The notes: generated from the sequence alone by a model not told the origin. 64,000 bases of DNA from Hymenobacter sp. IS2118 (GCF_000715495.1 NZ_JNLX01000165.1:1-64000); one strand, 5' to 3'. Positions 42,957-52,456 are shown, counted from the first letter of the stretch. Translations and numbers: made by a program.

Positions 42957-43838
42957 CTATCGAACTGTAAACCTAAAGGTGTAAAACCCGGTGGCCCCGC
43001 CCGCAGCGCTGTTCGTTTTTATGAATACGGCGTCAAGCAGCTTGTCGCGGCACAGCTTTTCCTGAGCCGGAGATACGTTGCCCGACACTTTCGAAACCGA
43101 TTCCACTTCGCCATCGGAGGAGATTTTGATTTTGAAGCGAACGACGCCGGAGTTGTTGACCACGGCATCCACCACCGGCGTGCTTTCGAAGCGCCAGCCG
43201 CTCATTTCCAGGCCGCCACTGCCGGGACTGCTGCCGCTGCCCCCGCGGCCCGGTGCGCCGTAAAGCGCCTTGGCGTCGAGCGAGCCGTTGGGGTCGCCCT
43301 GGTCGCCCACGGTGCCGGGCCGGTCGCCGTTGTTGTTGCCCGTGGGGGCATTGCTGCTGCCGTTCACGCCGTTGCCGCCGCCGGTTTCGCTGCCTTTGGG
43401 AGAAAAGGTGACGGCAACTTTGCGGGCTGGCTTGGGCGCCACTTTCACTTCTTCCTTGGGCGGCGCGGCTTTTTCAACGGGAACTTCCGAAACCGGGCTT
43501 TCTTCGGCGTCGCTCGTAATAATTTTCTCCTGCGAAGGAGGCGTTGGGGTTGGCGTGGCGGCGGCTTCGGGGCGTGGCTGAGGGTCGGGGTTGGCTACAG
43601 GCGGGCGACTGTCCTCACGGTTGGGAGAAATATTGGCCGTGGCCATACTCTGCACATCGCCCGAGCCAGCCTCGTCGATGCCGTAGTTAAGCTCCACGCC
43701 GTCGCCCCCAATGGCGGCCAGCGGCGGGTCAGGGCCCTTAAAAAACGTGAACATAAAAACCAGCAACAGCAAGCCATGAATGACCACAGTGCCAATCAGG
43801 GCCTCGCGGCGGTATGGTTCCGGATAATCAATAGCCAT
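42957..43838 (-). CDS. TonB-like energy transducer
   Basis: A 293-residue protein with one N-terminal membrane helix (about 15-33, VVIHGLLLLVFMFTF), a long periplasmic Pro/Glu/Lys-rich linker (about 70-150) and a Gly/Asn/Ser-rich segment, and a C-terminal TonB-type domain (about 215-293: GWRFESTPVVDAVVNNSGVV, FKIKISSDGEV). It should couple the ExbB/ExbD proton motor to outer-membrane receptors. It is the last gene of the exbB-exbD-tonB cluster, 121 bp after exbD, with a terminator downstream. Confidence 0.85.
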   Translation of the reverse strand: MAIDYPEPYRREALIGTVVIHGLLLLVFMFTFFKGPDPPLAAIGGDGVELNYGIDEAGSGDVQSMATANISPNREDSRPPVANPDPQPRPEAAATPTPTPPSQEKIITSDAEESPVSEVPVEKAAPPKEEVKVAPKPARKVAVTFSPKGSETGGGNGVNGSSNAPTGNNNGDRPGTVGDQGDPNGSLDAKALYGAPGRGGSGSSPGSGGLEMSGWRFESTPVVDAVVNNSGVVRFKIKISSDGEVESVSKVSGNVSPAQEKLCRDKLLDAVFIKTNSAAGGATGFYTFRFTVR

Positions 43839-43959
43839 CTTATTGGTGATGAAGTAATGGGGCAGCTGTTTTTTTTAACGCATCAGGCCAAAGCGAGTTC
43901 AAAAACATCCGCTCGGCCCCGCTCAAACCGGCAGTGCCCGGTTGCCTGGTGGTGCTTTC

Positions 43960-44379
43960 CTACTTCCCGGCCGCCTGCTGGGCCTGGGTTGCCATCACCA
44001 TTTTCAGTTTCAGGCGGTTGCCAATCTCCAGAATATCAACCAGTTTCTGCACGTTCAGCGAGTTGTCGACCCGCAGCACTACGGTGGGCTGCTCGGTAGC
44101 GGGCGCCGTGCCAACCAGCGCCAGCAGTTCGGCCTCAACCATGGCCGGAGTCACGGGCTTCTTATTCACGAAATAGGTGCCGGCAGCATCCACCGAAATG
44201 GTGATGGGCTGCTTCATTACCTGCACGCTGGATTTGGCATTGGGCAGCAACAGCTTGATTACGTTTGGATTGACCAGCGTAGAGGCAATGAGGAAGAACA
44301 GCATCAGGAAGAACATGATGTCGTTCATGGCCCCGGTCTCGACGTGCGACGTGAGGCGGCGGCGGCGGGAAAGATTCAT
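43960..44379 (-). CDS. exbD: ExbD/TolR-family biopolymer transport protein
   Basis: A 139-residue inner-membrane protein with one helix (about 18-36, AMNDIMFFLMLFFLIASTL) that carries the essential aspartate (D20) of the proton path, followed by a periplasmic domain (ITISVDAAGTYFVNKKPVT; VVLRVDNSLNVQKLVDILE). It forms the motor with ExbB upstream and drives TonB. A 21-bp perfect hairpin lies between exbB and exbD. Confidence 0.9.
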   Translation of the reverse strand: MNLSRRRRLTSHVETGAMNDIMFFLMLFFLIASTLVNPNVIKLLLPNAKSSVQVMKQPITISVDAAGTYFVNKKPVTPAMVEAELLALVGTAPATEQPTVVLRVDNSLNVQKLVDILEIGNRLKLKMVMATQAQQAAGK

Positions 44380-44398
44380 CGTTGATTAGAATTTAAAA

Positions 44399-44458
44399 CG
44401 AGAAATGAGGAATGAAGAATTGGCGATGTGCCCGAATTTCTTCATTCCTCATTTCTCG
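44399..44458. repeat. 21-bp hairpin between exbB and exbD
   Basis: Arms 44399-44419 and 44438-44458 are perfectly complementary with an 18-base loop. It lies inside the gene cluster and may lower downstream expression or protect the upstream mRNA; no T run follows on the minus strand. Confidence 0.65.
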
Positions 44459-44469
44459 CTTTCGTTAAC

Positions 44470-45165
44470 TTAATTATCCTGAAGGATGTCCATAAACTCA
44501 ATGGCGGAATTTTCCATACGGAACACCATGCGCTCCACGAGGATGCTGAGCCAGTGGTAGCCTACGTGCGCGATGATGCCCACGATAAGGCCCGTAGCCG
44601 AGGTCACGAGCTTCACATACAGCCCGTCGGCCACCTGTGGAATACCAAATTCCTTGGTAGCGGCAATGGAGTAGAAAATCTTGATAACCCCGATAATAGT
44701 GCCCACAAAACCCAGCATGGGCGCAATGCCGGCAATAATACCCAGAATGCTGATGTTCTTTTCGAGGCGGGCAATTTCAATCTTACCCACGTTTTCGACG
44801 CTGGCCTCAATCTCCTTCAGCGGCAAACCGATGCGGCGCAGGCCTTTTTCGACCATCCGGGCCAAGGGCGAGGCAGTCTGCGCGCAGAGCAGCTTGGCCC
44901 CGGCCAAATCCCCCTTCACCATCAACGAACGGATGCTGTTCATGAAGGAATCGGGGTCGCCGGCAGCTTTGCGGATGGCCAGGTACCGCTCAATCATGAT
45001 GTAGAGCGAGACGATGGACAGCGCCAAGAGGGGAATCATTATCAGTCCCCCGCGCAGAATCAAGTCGAGAACGGGAACTTCGGCCTGCACAATCGGAGCA
45101 TCCGAAACGGCGGTATTGATAGTATCAGCCGCGACGGCGGCAATTTGCAAAAGGAATGCGGACAT
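44470..45165 (-). CDS. exbB: ExbB/TolQ/MotA-family proton channel protein
   Basis: A 231-residue inner-membrane protein with three helices (about 37-57, 140-165 and 185-205). Landmarks: LRGGLIMIPLLALSIVSLYI, the cytoplasmic loop with AGAKLLCAQTASPLARMVEK and IARLEKNISILGIIAGIAPM followed by LGFVGTIIGVI, and the last helix VTSATGLIVGIIAHVGYHWL. It forms the pentameric channel of the ExbB-ExbD motor. It begins 8 bp after the HU/SPOR protein gene, in the same cluster. Confidence 0.92.
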   Translation of the reverse strand: MSAFLLQIAAVAADTINTAVSDAPIVQAEVPVLDLILRGGLIMIPLLALSIVSLYIMIERYLAIRKAAGDPDSFMNSIRSLMVKGDLAGAKLLCAQTASPLARMVEKGLRRIGLPLKEIEASVENVGKIEIARLEKNISILGIIAGIAPMLGFVGTIIGVIKIFYSIAATKEFGIPQVADGLYVKLVTSATGLIVGIIAHVGYHWLSILVERMVFRMENSAIEFMDILQDN

Positions 45166-45173
45166 GCGTTCGA

Positions 45174-46403
45174 TTAAAATTTCAAAGTATTGAAGTCGCT
45201 GCGCGTGCTGATGCGCAAGCGCTGGGCCTCACGTTGAGCCGAAGCCAAATCGGCGTAATCAGCCGCCGTGACCCGGAAGAGGCGGCTGCCAGCGGGCGGC
45301 AAAATAACGTGGGTGGCGCGGCCCGTTTTGGTCAGCGCCTTGCGGCCTCTTTCGGCGGAAGCCAGAGTCCGGTAAGCGCCGGCAATGACGTAGTAACGCC
45401 CGGTACGCTGCTTAATTGTGGTGGAGCCTACCACGGCTTTGGCAACGGGAGTGGCAACAGCTGCGGGGGGCACTACAACCGGCGCGGGAGTGGCAACGAC
45501 AGCAGCAACGGCCTTAATCGGTACGTTGGCAGCGGTTTTTGCCGGCAAGGCGGGCGCCGGGGCAACATTTACCGACGTCGTTACCTCACTGGCGGCTGGT
45601 TCTGAATCGCTCGTAACACCAACCGGAGGGGGCGCCGTGGCAAGCACGGGAACCGGCGCCGTTGCAGGGTCTTCGAGCGGCGTCATACCCTCGGCTTCAA
45701 GCGGAGCGGCCGATGCGTTGAAGTTGTGCTGGCCCAACGTAGCTAGCTGCGGCTCGGAGACGGAAGTGGCGCCTGCTGAGCGTTGGGCCCATTCCAGTTT
45801 GGGCAATTGCACTTGCCAAGCCGTGGGCAAGTACCCGGCATTAAGGGCCACCTGGTAGTTAGCCAGCAGCAGCAAGCCAGCGGCAAAGGCAATTACCCCA
45901 CCGGGCAGCAGGCGCGCCCAGCGCGGACGGCGCTCCGTGCCGCTGCGCAACGCGGGCTGCGGCCGCTTGGTGCGGGCGTCGTTGGCCCGCACCGGACGGG
46001 CAGCCAGCGGCGGCAAGCCAAACGCGGAGGCCAGCAGATTGTCGGTACCAGTATATTCGAAGGCCAGGCCCCGACCAGCGGCGCGCCGGAAAATGCCAAT
46101 GCCTGGCAGTTCGGTTCGGTTGGTGTCGTCGAGCTCCTGCTGAAGGCCCGCCACGGCGGTGCGCACCGCCTCGCGGGCCTGGGCAATAGACAGGCCCAAA
46201 TGCTGGCTCAGCGCATCCACCAACAGCCCGTCGTTGCGCGTCAGGGCCTGGTTGAATGCCACCAGTTTGGTGGGCGGGCTTAGCGTTTGGCGGCCCGGCT
46301 GCGCGCGCGCCGAGGAAACATCGGCCACAAGCCCCCCAAAATCCGGAATAATCACGCAGTCGTGGTCACGGAGTAAGGGGCGGATGTGGTCGGCGAGATG
46401 CAT
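45174..46403 (-). CDS. HU-CCDC81-like N-terminus, membrane anchor and SPOR domain protein
   Basis: A 409-residue bitopic protein. Residues 1-130 resemble the prokaryotic CCDC81/HU-like domain (HDCVIIPDFGGLVADVSSA; TELPGIGIFRRAAGRGLAFEY), a fold related to HU DNA-binding proteins and predicted to be cytoplasmic. A helix at about 165-183 (LLPGGVIAFAAGLLLLANYQ) crosses the inner membrane. An Ala/Pro/Val-rich periplasmic linker leads to a SPOR domain (about 335-400, YYVIAGAYRTLASAERGRKA), which binds denuded peptidoglycan at division sites. It precedes exbB by 8 bp, so it is probably co-expressed with the TonB motor. Confidence 0.8.
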   Translation of the reverse strand: MHLADHIRPLLRDHDCVIIPDFGGLVADVSSARAQPGRQTLSPPTKLVAFNQALTRNDGLLVDALSQHLGLSIAQAREAVRTAVAGLQQELDDTNRTELPGIGIFRRAAGRGLAFEYTGTDNLLASAFGLPPLAARPVRANDARTKRPQPALRSGTERRPRWARLLPGGVIAFAAGLLLLANYQVALNAGYLPTAWQVQLPKLEWAQRSAGATSVSEPQLATLGQHNFNASAAPLEAEGMTPLEDPATAPVPVLATAPPPVGVTSDSEPAASEVTTSVNVAPAPALPAKTAANVPIKAVAAVVATPAPVVVPPAAVATPVAKAVVGSTTIKQRTGRYYVIAGAYRTLASAERGRKALTKTGRATHVILPPAGSRLFRVTAADYADLASAQREAQRLRISTRSDFNTLKF

Positions 46404-46514
46404 TTTTTCGAGTTACTGAATACTAGAATTCGGGTAAATGGCTACGCGTTGCCGGTCTCATCAATTTCCAAAAAGGAAGTTCTGATGAAAGGCAAGCAAC
46501 TAGTAACCAGAAAC

Positions 46515-48305
46515 CTAGAACGTATAGGTAGCGCCGCCCAGCACGTTCACGCCTTTAACGGGATAGCCGTAAAAGCGCTGATAATGACTATTGGCAAGGT
46601 TATTACCCATTACAAAGATGGATATTTTTGGCGTAATGCGGTAATCAGCACGCAGGTTTAAATCGATAATCGGGTCGGTGGCGCGGTAAAAGTCGGGCAC
46701 GCGCACGTCACCGAAGTTGGCGCCGGGCTGGTAGCTGATGCCATAGCTGGCCGAGTAAAAATATCCTTCGACGCCAACCATCAGCTTATCAAAAACATTG
46801 TACGTTCCGAAGACCGAGCCCTGGAATTCGGGCCGGTGAAACGGCTGAGCCAGGTTTTTGAGGGCGTACTTATTGTAGTCCAGCCGCGTGCCGAGGCGGA
46901 ATTTTTCGGCCATATTATACAGCAGCTCGCCGTGGATATTCAGTACGCCCGTGGCATTCTGGTCATACACAAGGTCGAATTTGGTGGGGTCGATGGCGTT
47001 GTTGAGGTAGAAATACAGGTTGCGGTCGCGGGCATACGTGGCGCGGGCATTCAGCTCCAGCCCCCGCACCGGCGTCGAGGTAAAGCCCGCGTAAATGGTC
47101 GGGCCGCGGTGAGTGTCAGCCACGTTCAGCCCCCGGTTCAGCCACGGGTTTTCGGTGCTCAGGTCGTAGCGCGTCACACGCTGCAAGGCCCCGCCCAGGC
47201 CGGCGTACAGCATAAATTTCTCGGGCGCAACGGTGTAGCCCACCCGCAAGGCCGGGTAAATCACGCCCCGGCTCACATTGGTCGTGGTGTCGGAGGAATA
47301 ACCCAACGTGGCGCCCAGGGTAAAGGCGAGCCGCTTGTTGATGAATTCGTAGGCCGGGGTGGCTTGCACAAACGTGCGGCTGCGCGTCATCAACGGCTGC
47401 GGGTCGGGCTGGTTGGCGGTGCCGGGCGCCAGGTCCTTTTCGGAAATAAACGAGGCGTCCGCGGTTACGGTCACGCGACTGGTTTCGCTCAGCGCGTAGC
47501 CGCCTTTGGCATTCACCGTCACGTTGTGCTCCTTGGCGTCGAAGCTGTCGCCCCAGTACCGGTAGCCGAGGCTCGCATCATAGGTGAGCACCTGCTCGGG
47601 GTCGCGGTTGTGGGCGTAAGCCTTCACTCCAAAGCGGTTGAATACCTGCTTGATATCGCCGGCCTCGGGCCTGACAACCGGGTCGGGCTGGTTGGCGGCC
47701 TTTTCGTAGCCGTAGAAATTGTAGCGCTCCCGGCCCAGGTCGAGGGCTGCGCCAAAAGCGGCAGTGCCCCGGTACAGCTCGCCCATCAGGTGGGCGCTGG
47801 ACTCAGAAACCCCGGAATTCTTGCCGTCCACGGGTCCGTTCACCGAGTTTACGTGCTTGATATCCAGGCCGTAGCTGTGGTCGGTATTGCGGGTGCTGTG
47901 GAAATAGCCCCGCCCGTAAAACGTGCCGTAATTGCCCAAACCCGCTTTGATGAAGTTACCCGTGAGCGGCGTCAGCTCCTCGCTGCGGATGGTGAGCACC
48001 TTCACCGACGGATTCAAGCGGTCGGCCGGCAGCCGGAAATCCGGGAAGGTGTAGGCCACCTTGCGCTCGGCCGGGGGCGGTGCGGGCAGCTTGATTTTCG
48101 AGTAGTTGCGGGTGGCTTCGGGCAGTTGGTTTACCCGCTCTTTCACAATTTCAATTTCGGCCTCCTCAATCTTGCCCGTGGTTTTGGGCCGCGTGGTTTG
48201 GGCCGAGGCCGAAGGCCCAAAGCCCCCCGCCAAAGCCAATGCCAGCACCCACCCCGCTACCGGACGCGCCATTGGCTTATTCTTTGGTATCAACAAACGC
48301 TTCAT
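46515..48305 (-). CDS. TonB-receptor-like outer membrane beta-barrel protein without a plug
   Basis: A 596-residue protein with a signal peptide (residues about 1-35, ending SASAQ), a short Pro-rich region and then regular beta-barrel sequence to a final aromatic residue (GVNVLGGATYTF). The C-terminal strands (DLNLRADYRITPKISIFVMG) look like a TonB-dependent receptor barrel, but there is no recognisable plug domain. ATG 48305 is preferred to the upstream TTG. The large TPR gene ends 42 bp upstream on the same strand, so the pair are probably an operon and the products may interact in the envelope. Confidence 0.8.
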   Translation of the reverse strand: MKRLLIPKNKPMARPVAGWVLALALAGGFGPSASAQTTRPKTTGKIEEAEIEIVKERVNQLPEATRNYSKIKLPAPPPAERKVAYTFPDFRLPADRLNPSVKVLTIRSEELTPLTGNFIKAGLGNYGTFYGRGYFHSTRNTDHSYGLDIKHVNSVNGPVDGKNSGVSESSAHLMGELYRGTAAFGAALDLGRERYNFYGYEKAANQPDPVVRPEAGDIKQVFNRFGVKAYAHNRDPEQVLTYDASLGYRYWGDSFDAKEHNVTVNAKGGYALSETSRVTVTADASFISEKDLAPGTANQPDPQPLMTRSRTFVQATPAYEFINKRLAFTLGATLGYSSDTTTNVSRGVIYPALRVGYTVAPEKFMLYAGLGGALQRVTRYDLSTENPWLNRGLNVADTHRGPTIYAGFTSTPVRGLELNARATYARDRNLYFYLNNAIDPTKFDLVYDQNATGVLNIHGELLYNMAEKFRLGTRLDYNKYALKNLAQPFHRPEFQGSVFGTYNVFDKLMVGVEGYFYSASYGISYQPGANFGDVRVPDFYRATDPIIDLNLRADYRITPKISIFVMGNNLANSHYQRFYGYPVKGVNVLGGATYTF

Positions 48306-48347
48306 CAGCAACTGATTATTCAATGAAAAAATACGCGGCGCGGTGAG

Positions 48348-51300
48348 TTAGCCCTTGGCCGGGGTTTTGGCCGGCACTTTCGCGGGCGTTTTAGCCGGGG
48401 CAGGTTTGGGGGCGACGGGTTCGCTAGCCTCGTCGGGCTGGTCGGCACCCAGCGTTTTCAGGCGCTGTTTAGCGCCTTCCACCACCTCCGCCACCGGAAA
48501 TTTATTGTCGATGATGGAATTGAGCGTGCCCCGCGCCTGGAAGTTGTCGCCCTGCGCAGCGTAGGCATCGGCCACCAGCAAAAACGCGCGCCCCTGCCAC
48601 AAGGTGTAGCTGCTGAAATTGGCGTTTACTTTCAGTGCTTCGGCAATAGCTTCCTCGTTCTTCTTCTGTTTGAAGTAGGTATCAGCCAGGTAGTACTGCG
48701 CTTCGGCCCCGTTCACGTCGTTGGGGGCGGCAGTGACGGCGGCGGCCAGCTCGGTCGCCGCTTGGTCGAAGTTGCCGGCGCGGTAGCTGGCCTTGCCCAG
48801 GTACAGCAGCGCGGCATTGGTGGCGTTGGCCGTGGCGCCGGCTTGCGTGCGCAGCTCTTCGGCCACGCGGCGGGTGCCGGGGTAGTCGCCAGCCTCGTAC
48901 AGGCTGCGCACCTGGCCCAGGGTGGCATTGGCTACTTCGCGGCGGTTGGTACTGGCGCCGCGCAACCGCTCGTATAGCTTGGCGGCCTCGGCGTAGCTCT
49001 TGTTCTCAAACTCCAGGTCGGCCAGGCGGCCCACAGCGCGGTTTAGGAACTCGCTTTTTCCTTCGGCCACCACGGCGCGCAGACGGGTCAGCCCCTGCTG
49101 CTTGTCGCCGGTTTTCAAGTACGAATCAGCCAGGAAGAACCGGGCGTCGGGCCCGAGGGCCGACTCGGGATACTGCTTCAAGTAAGACTCGATGCGCAAG
49201 ATAGCAGGCTGGTATTTCTCAGCTAGATACAAAGACTTAGCCGCTTCAAATTCGACGCTTTCCGTGGCCTTGCTGTCGGGGTTTTGGGTTTTGAATGAGG
49301 CCAGGGCCGCGTCAAACTCTTCGGTGCGACCCAACGCCGACAAGCTTTCCTGCAGGCTGTAGAGCGCTTGCGACGAAGCCTCGCTGCGTGGAAATTCGCC
49401 CAGCACGCGCTGGAAATCGGCCACGGCTTTTTCGTGCTGTTGCAGGTTGGCGAAGGAGACGCCGCGCTTTTGCAGGGCCTGCGGCACGAGCGGGCTGTTG
49501 GGCCGGTTGTCAATCAGGCGGGAGAAACCGTTGGCGGCGGGCTGGTACTCGCCGGCCTCGTACGAAAGCTGCGCCTGCTGAAACACGGCCTCCTCGGCAT
49601 AGCGCGAGTTGGGGCTGGTTTTGAGCAGCGAGGCCAGCGTGGTGGTGGCTTCGTCGCGGCGGCCCATGGCGCCCAGAGTGCGCCCTTTTTGGTAGTAGGC
49701 GTAGTCCTTGTCGGCGGCGTTGGCCTGAATCACCTGGTCGTAGAGGGTCAGGGCCTGCGGGTAGCTTTTGGCCACGTAATAGGTATCGGCGAGGCGCAGC
49801 GTGGCGTCGTAATAGTCCGGGTCGTCGGGTTTCGCCGATTTGTCGTTTAGAAACGCCTGGAATTGCGGCCGCGCGCGCTCGTACTGCTTGGTGTTATAGT
49901 AAGCGTAGCCCAGGCCGTACCGGGCTTTTTGCTCAAATTCCACCTCTTCGGCACTCACGCCGCCCTGCCGGGCCGCCCGGGCCGCAGCCGAGTACGCGCT
50001 GATGGCATCGGGGTACTGCTGGCCCACGCTGTAAATTTCGCCGCGCAGTACCTGGGCCGCCGCGCGCAGGGCGTCATCGGCCGGGTATTTCAGCGACTTG
50101 TCCAACAGCGGCAGGGCGGCGCTGTAGTTGCTGTTGTTGTAAAGCGAAGCCGCCTGCGAATACGCCACACGCTGGTAGGTGGCGTTCAGCTTGTCGCTGC
50201 GGTCGTCGAGCCCTTCGAGGTAGGCCAGGGCCTGCGCGTAGTCGGTAGAGGCCAGGAAGCTGGTGCTCAGCAAATCATCCACTGTGGGTTGGCTGGCCGA
50301 GCGGGGAAAACGCTTGCGGAAGTCGCGCAGCACGGCAATCACCTCGGGCAAATTGCCCAGCTCGTATTGCACCTGGCCCAGCTTGAGGGTGGCATTTTCG
50401 GCAATCTTTTTATCGAAATCACCCTGCCGGGCCGCCTCGAAAGCCGTAACGGCCTGGGGCTTCTGGTTGGCCTGCACGTAGCTCAGGCCCAGGTGATAGG
50501 CAGCATTCTGGCCCAGCGAATCGCGGCGCACGGCCACGTTTTTCAGGTTGGCGATGGCGCCCTTGTAGTCGCCCATCTTGTAATTGGCAAAACCAATCTT
50601 GTACTGAAGCGCCGGCTCAATCTTGCCCTTGCGGATGGCCGCGAACTTGTCAAAAGCCTCGGCCGCTTCCTGGTACTGCTGCTTTTGGTAGTACGCATCG
50701 CCGAGCAGCAGCTGGATTTCGTCGGAGTTCTGCGGCGGCGGCGTGTCCTTGAGGGCCTTGGAGGCGTAGCTAATCAGCCCATCGTAGTTGCCTTCCTTGT
50801 AGTAAATCTGCGACACAATGGCCGGTACCACCGGCTTGTAGGCGTCGTTCTGCTCGGCCACGCCCAGGTCGGTACGGGCAGCGGCAAAGTCGCCGGCCCG
50901 GTAGGCCAGGTAGCCCGCGTAATACGAGCTGGCGTATTTGAACGGACCCGCCATTTGCTTGCTGCGGTCGAACAGCAACCGGGACTTGTCATATTCCTTC
51001 TGCTCAAAATAGCTATACGCCAGCTTGAAGTCGGATTCGGCCCGCTGCTCGTTGCTGAGGTTATCGGGCGCCACCTTTTGCAGGTAGCGGATGGCGGACT
51101 CGTAGTTCTTCTGGTCGAAGTAGAACTTGCCCAGCTCGAAGTAGGCTACCGCCGAGCGCGGGTGGGCCGGGTGCCGGTTGGCGAAAGCCAGAATGAGGCC
51201 CTCGGCGTCGGGATGCAGCAAATACAGGCCGCTCACGGCGTAGTAGTACTCGGCATCGGCGGTGCGGTCGGCCGGAATGGGGCTGGCCTGGCTGCTGCGT

Positions 51301-51491
51301 ATTGGCTCAATGGCGAGGTAGTGCCGGAAAGCCTCCTGTGCCGCGCCATATTGGCCGCGGTCAAATAGCTCCAGCCCTTCTTGAAAGAACCGCTCGTCGG
51401 CGGCAAAAACCTGGGTTTGCTGGGCGAAAGCCGCCACGGGCGCCGCCGCGCTCAGGGCCGCGGCCAACGCCAGCCGGGGAAATAGCTTCAT
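48348..51491 (-). CDS. Large exported tetratricopeptide-repeat protein
   Basis: A 1047-residue protein with a signal peptide (MKLFPRLALAAALSAAAPVA ending at AFAQ, residue 23) and TPR or Sel1-like helical repeats along almost its whole length (for example FELGKFYFDQKNYESAIRYL, YKIGFANYKMGDYKGAIANL, FFLADSYLKTGDKQQGLTRL, YYLADTYFKQKKNEEAIAEA). The tail is a basic Lys/Pro/Ala repeat (KTPAKVPAKTPAKG). It is a periplasmic or outer-membrane-associated scaffold, with the barrel protein directly downstream. The start was set at ATG 51491 because the upstream in-frame ATGs precede no signal-like sequence. Confidence 0.88.
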   Translation of the reverse strand: MKLFPRLALAAALSAAAPVAAFAQQTQVFAADERFFQEGLELFDRGQYGAAQEAFRHYLAIEPIRSSQASPIPADRTADAEYYYAVSGLYLLHPDAEGLILAFANRHPAHPRSAVAYFELGKFYFDQKNYESAIRYLQKVAPDNLSNEQRAESDFKLAYSYFEQKEYDKSRLLFDRSKQMAGPFKYASSYYAGYLAYRAGDFAAARTDLGVAEQNDAYKPVVPAIVSQIYYKEGNYDGLISYASKALKDTPPPQNSDEIQLLLGDAYYQKQQYQEAAEAFDKFAAIRKGKIEPALQYKIGFANYKMGDYKGAIANLKNVAVRRDSLGQNAAYHLGLSYVQANQKPQAVTAFEAARQGDFDKKIAENATLKLGQVQYELGNLPEVIAVLRDFRKRFPRSASQPTVDDLLSTSFLASTDYAQALAYLEGLDDRSDKLNATYQRVAYSQAASLYNNSNYSAALPLLDKSLKYPADDALRAAAQVLRGEIYSVGQQYPDAISAYSAAARAARQGGVSAEEVEFEQKARYGLGYAYYNTKQYERARPQFQAFLNDKSAKPDDPDYYDATLRLADTYYVAKSYPQALTLYDQVIQANAADKDYAYYQKGRTLGAMGRRDEATTTLASLLKTSPNSRYAEEAVFQQAQLSYEAGEYQPAANGFSRLIDNRPNSPLVPQALQKRGVSFANLQQHEKAVADFQRVLGEFPRSEASSQALYSLQESLSALGRTEEFDAALASFKTQNPDSKATESVEFEAAKSLYLAEKYQPAILRIESYLKQYPESALGPDARFFLADSYLKTGDKQQGLTRLRAVVAEGKSEFLNRAVGRLADLEFENKSYAEAAKLYERLRGASTNRREVANATLGQVRSLYEAGDYPGTRRVAEELRTQAGATANATNAALLYLGKASYRAGNFDQAATELAAAVTAAPNDVNGAEAQYYLADTYFKQKKNEEAIAEALKVNANFSSYTLWQGRAFLLVADAYAAQGDNFQARGTLNSIIDNKFPVAEVVEGAKQRLKTLGADQPDEASEPVAPKPAPAKTPAKVPAKTPAKG

Positions 51492-51719
51492 GTAATATCC
51501 TTGCATGGGGGACCGAAAGCGGTCCGGGAAGTAGCCAAAAGTAGCAACAAAAGCCCGTAGGTTGCCCACAAAACGCAGAAATGCCGGTTTCATTGCCGGG
51601 CGCACCTTCCCTTAAATGCCATTCGGCTACTCCCCACCGCCCGATTGGGCCGCCCGCATTCAGCCACGGACAGGCGCTGCAAACCCTGCGACCGCAGCTT
51701 CGGGTGGAGTACCCGCCTG

Positions 51720-52454
51720 CTAAAAATCGCAGTAGTCCTCGCTGCCGGTCATCTCGGCCCAGCGGGCGCTCAGAAACTTGGCGTAGGCTATTGGCATCAG
51801 GCCGTAGGCGCCCAGCGAGTGCCCGTCGTTCACTTCCACCACCACGGTTTGGCCGGCCGCCGTCACGCCCATATCCAGCGAAAAAGCAGCGGGCGCCTCG
51901 GGCAGGTAAGCGGCCAGCGCGGCTTCTGCCACGGCCGGGTCGAAGTGGGCGTGCCAGTCGCCTTTGTAGGGCCGGGCATCCAGAATCTGGCCGTAGCGCA
52001 CGAAACAGCGCCATTCGGCCACCAGGTTTATGGGCTCGGCGCACCACACGGGCGTGTCCTGGTGCTGGTCGCCACAGCCCACGAGGTCGCGCACGCCGCG
52101 CACCAGCACGCCGGTAAATTTTTTGGCATCGTACACGGGCTTCACGAAAACCGGCCACTGGCTGGCGTCGGCCGCCACGGCGTTGATGGTGCTTTGCCAC
52201 AGCCGCCGGCCCAGAAACGGCCGTAGCGAATCGGGGTAGCCCAGCTCGGCCGGCACGGGCAGGCCCAGCGCCCGCAGGCTGCCGCGCACGGCCGCGATGT
52301 GGCCCACCACTACCTCATCGGGCGCGTGGTCGCGCACCGGCTCGGCATCGGTGTAGGGCACGATTTCCCAACCCATCTGCTGAAAGCCGTCGAGGGCCTG
52401 GTAATTGTTGACGCTTTGCGGAATACCGTGGTGGAAGTGGGTGTGGGCACGCAT
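51720..52454 (-). CDS. ATP-grasp protein, DUF4343 (R2K-clade) type
   Basis: A 244-residue cytoplasmic protein of the ATP-grasp superfamily. WPVFVKPVYDAKKFTGVLVR (Lys-containing ATP-binding strand), VAEWRCFVRYGQILDARPYK and VVVEVNDGHSLGAYGL (metal-binding Glu/Asn-Asp) are the conserved elements of the DUF4343 group, which lacks the usual glycine-rich loop. Such enzymes ligate amino acids or peptides to other molecules; the substrate is unknown. It starts 2 bp after the Imm22-like gene and is probably translated from the same mRNA as that gene and holA. Confidence 0.75.
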   Translation of the reverse strand: MRAHTHFHHGIPQSVNNYQALDGFQQMGWEIVPYTDAEPVRDHAPDEVVVGHIAAVRGSLRALGLPVPAELGYPDSLRPFLGRRLWQSTINAVAADASQWPVFVKPVYDAKKFTGVLVRGVRDLVGCGDQHQDTPVWCAEPINLVAEWRCFVRYGQILDARPYKGDWHAHFDPAVAEAALAAYLPEAPAAFSLDMGVTAAGQTVVVEVNDGHSLGAYGLMPIAYAKFLSARWAEMTGSEDYCDF

Positions 52455-52456
52455 AA

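Noticed and set aside
46836..48326. Long open frame antisense to the barrel gene
   Set aside because: It shadows a real gene in GC-rich DNA; its translation is low in family motifs and rich in Gly/Val/Arg as expected for an antisense frame.
49863..51368. Long open frame antisense to the TPR gene
   Set aside because: Same reason; the TPR protein on the opposite strand has clear repeats and a signal peptide.
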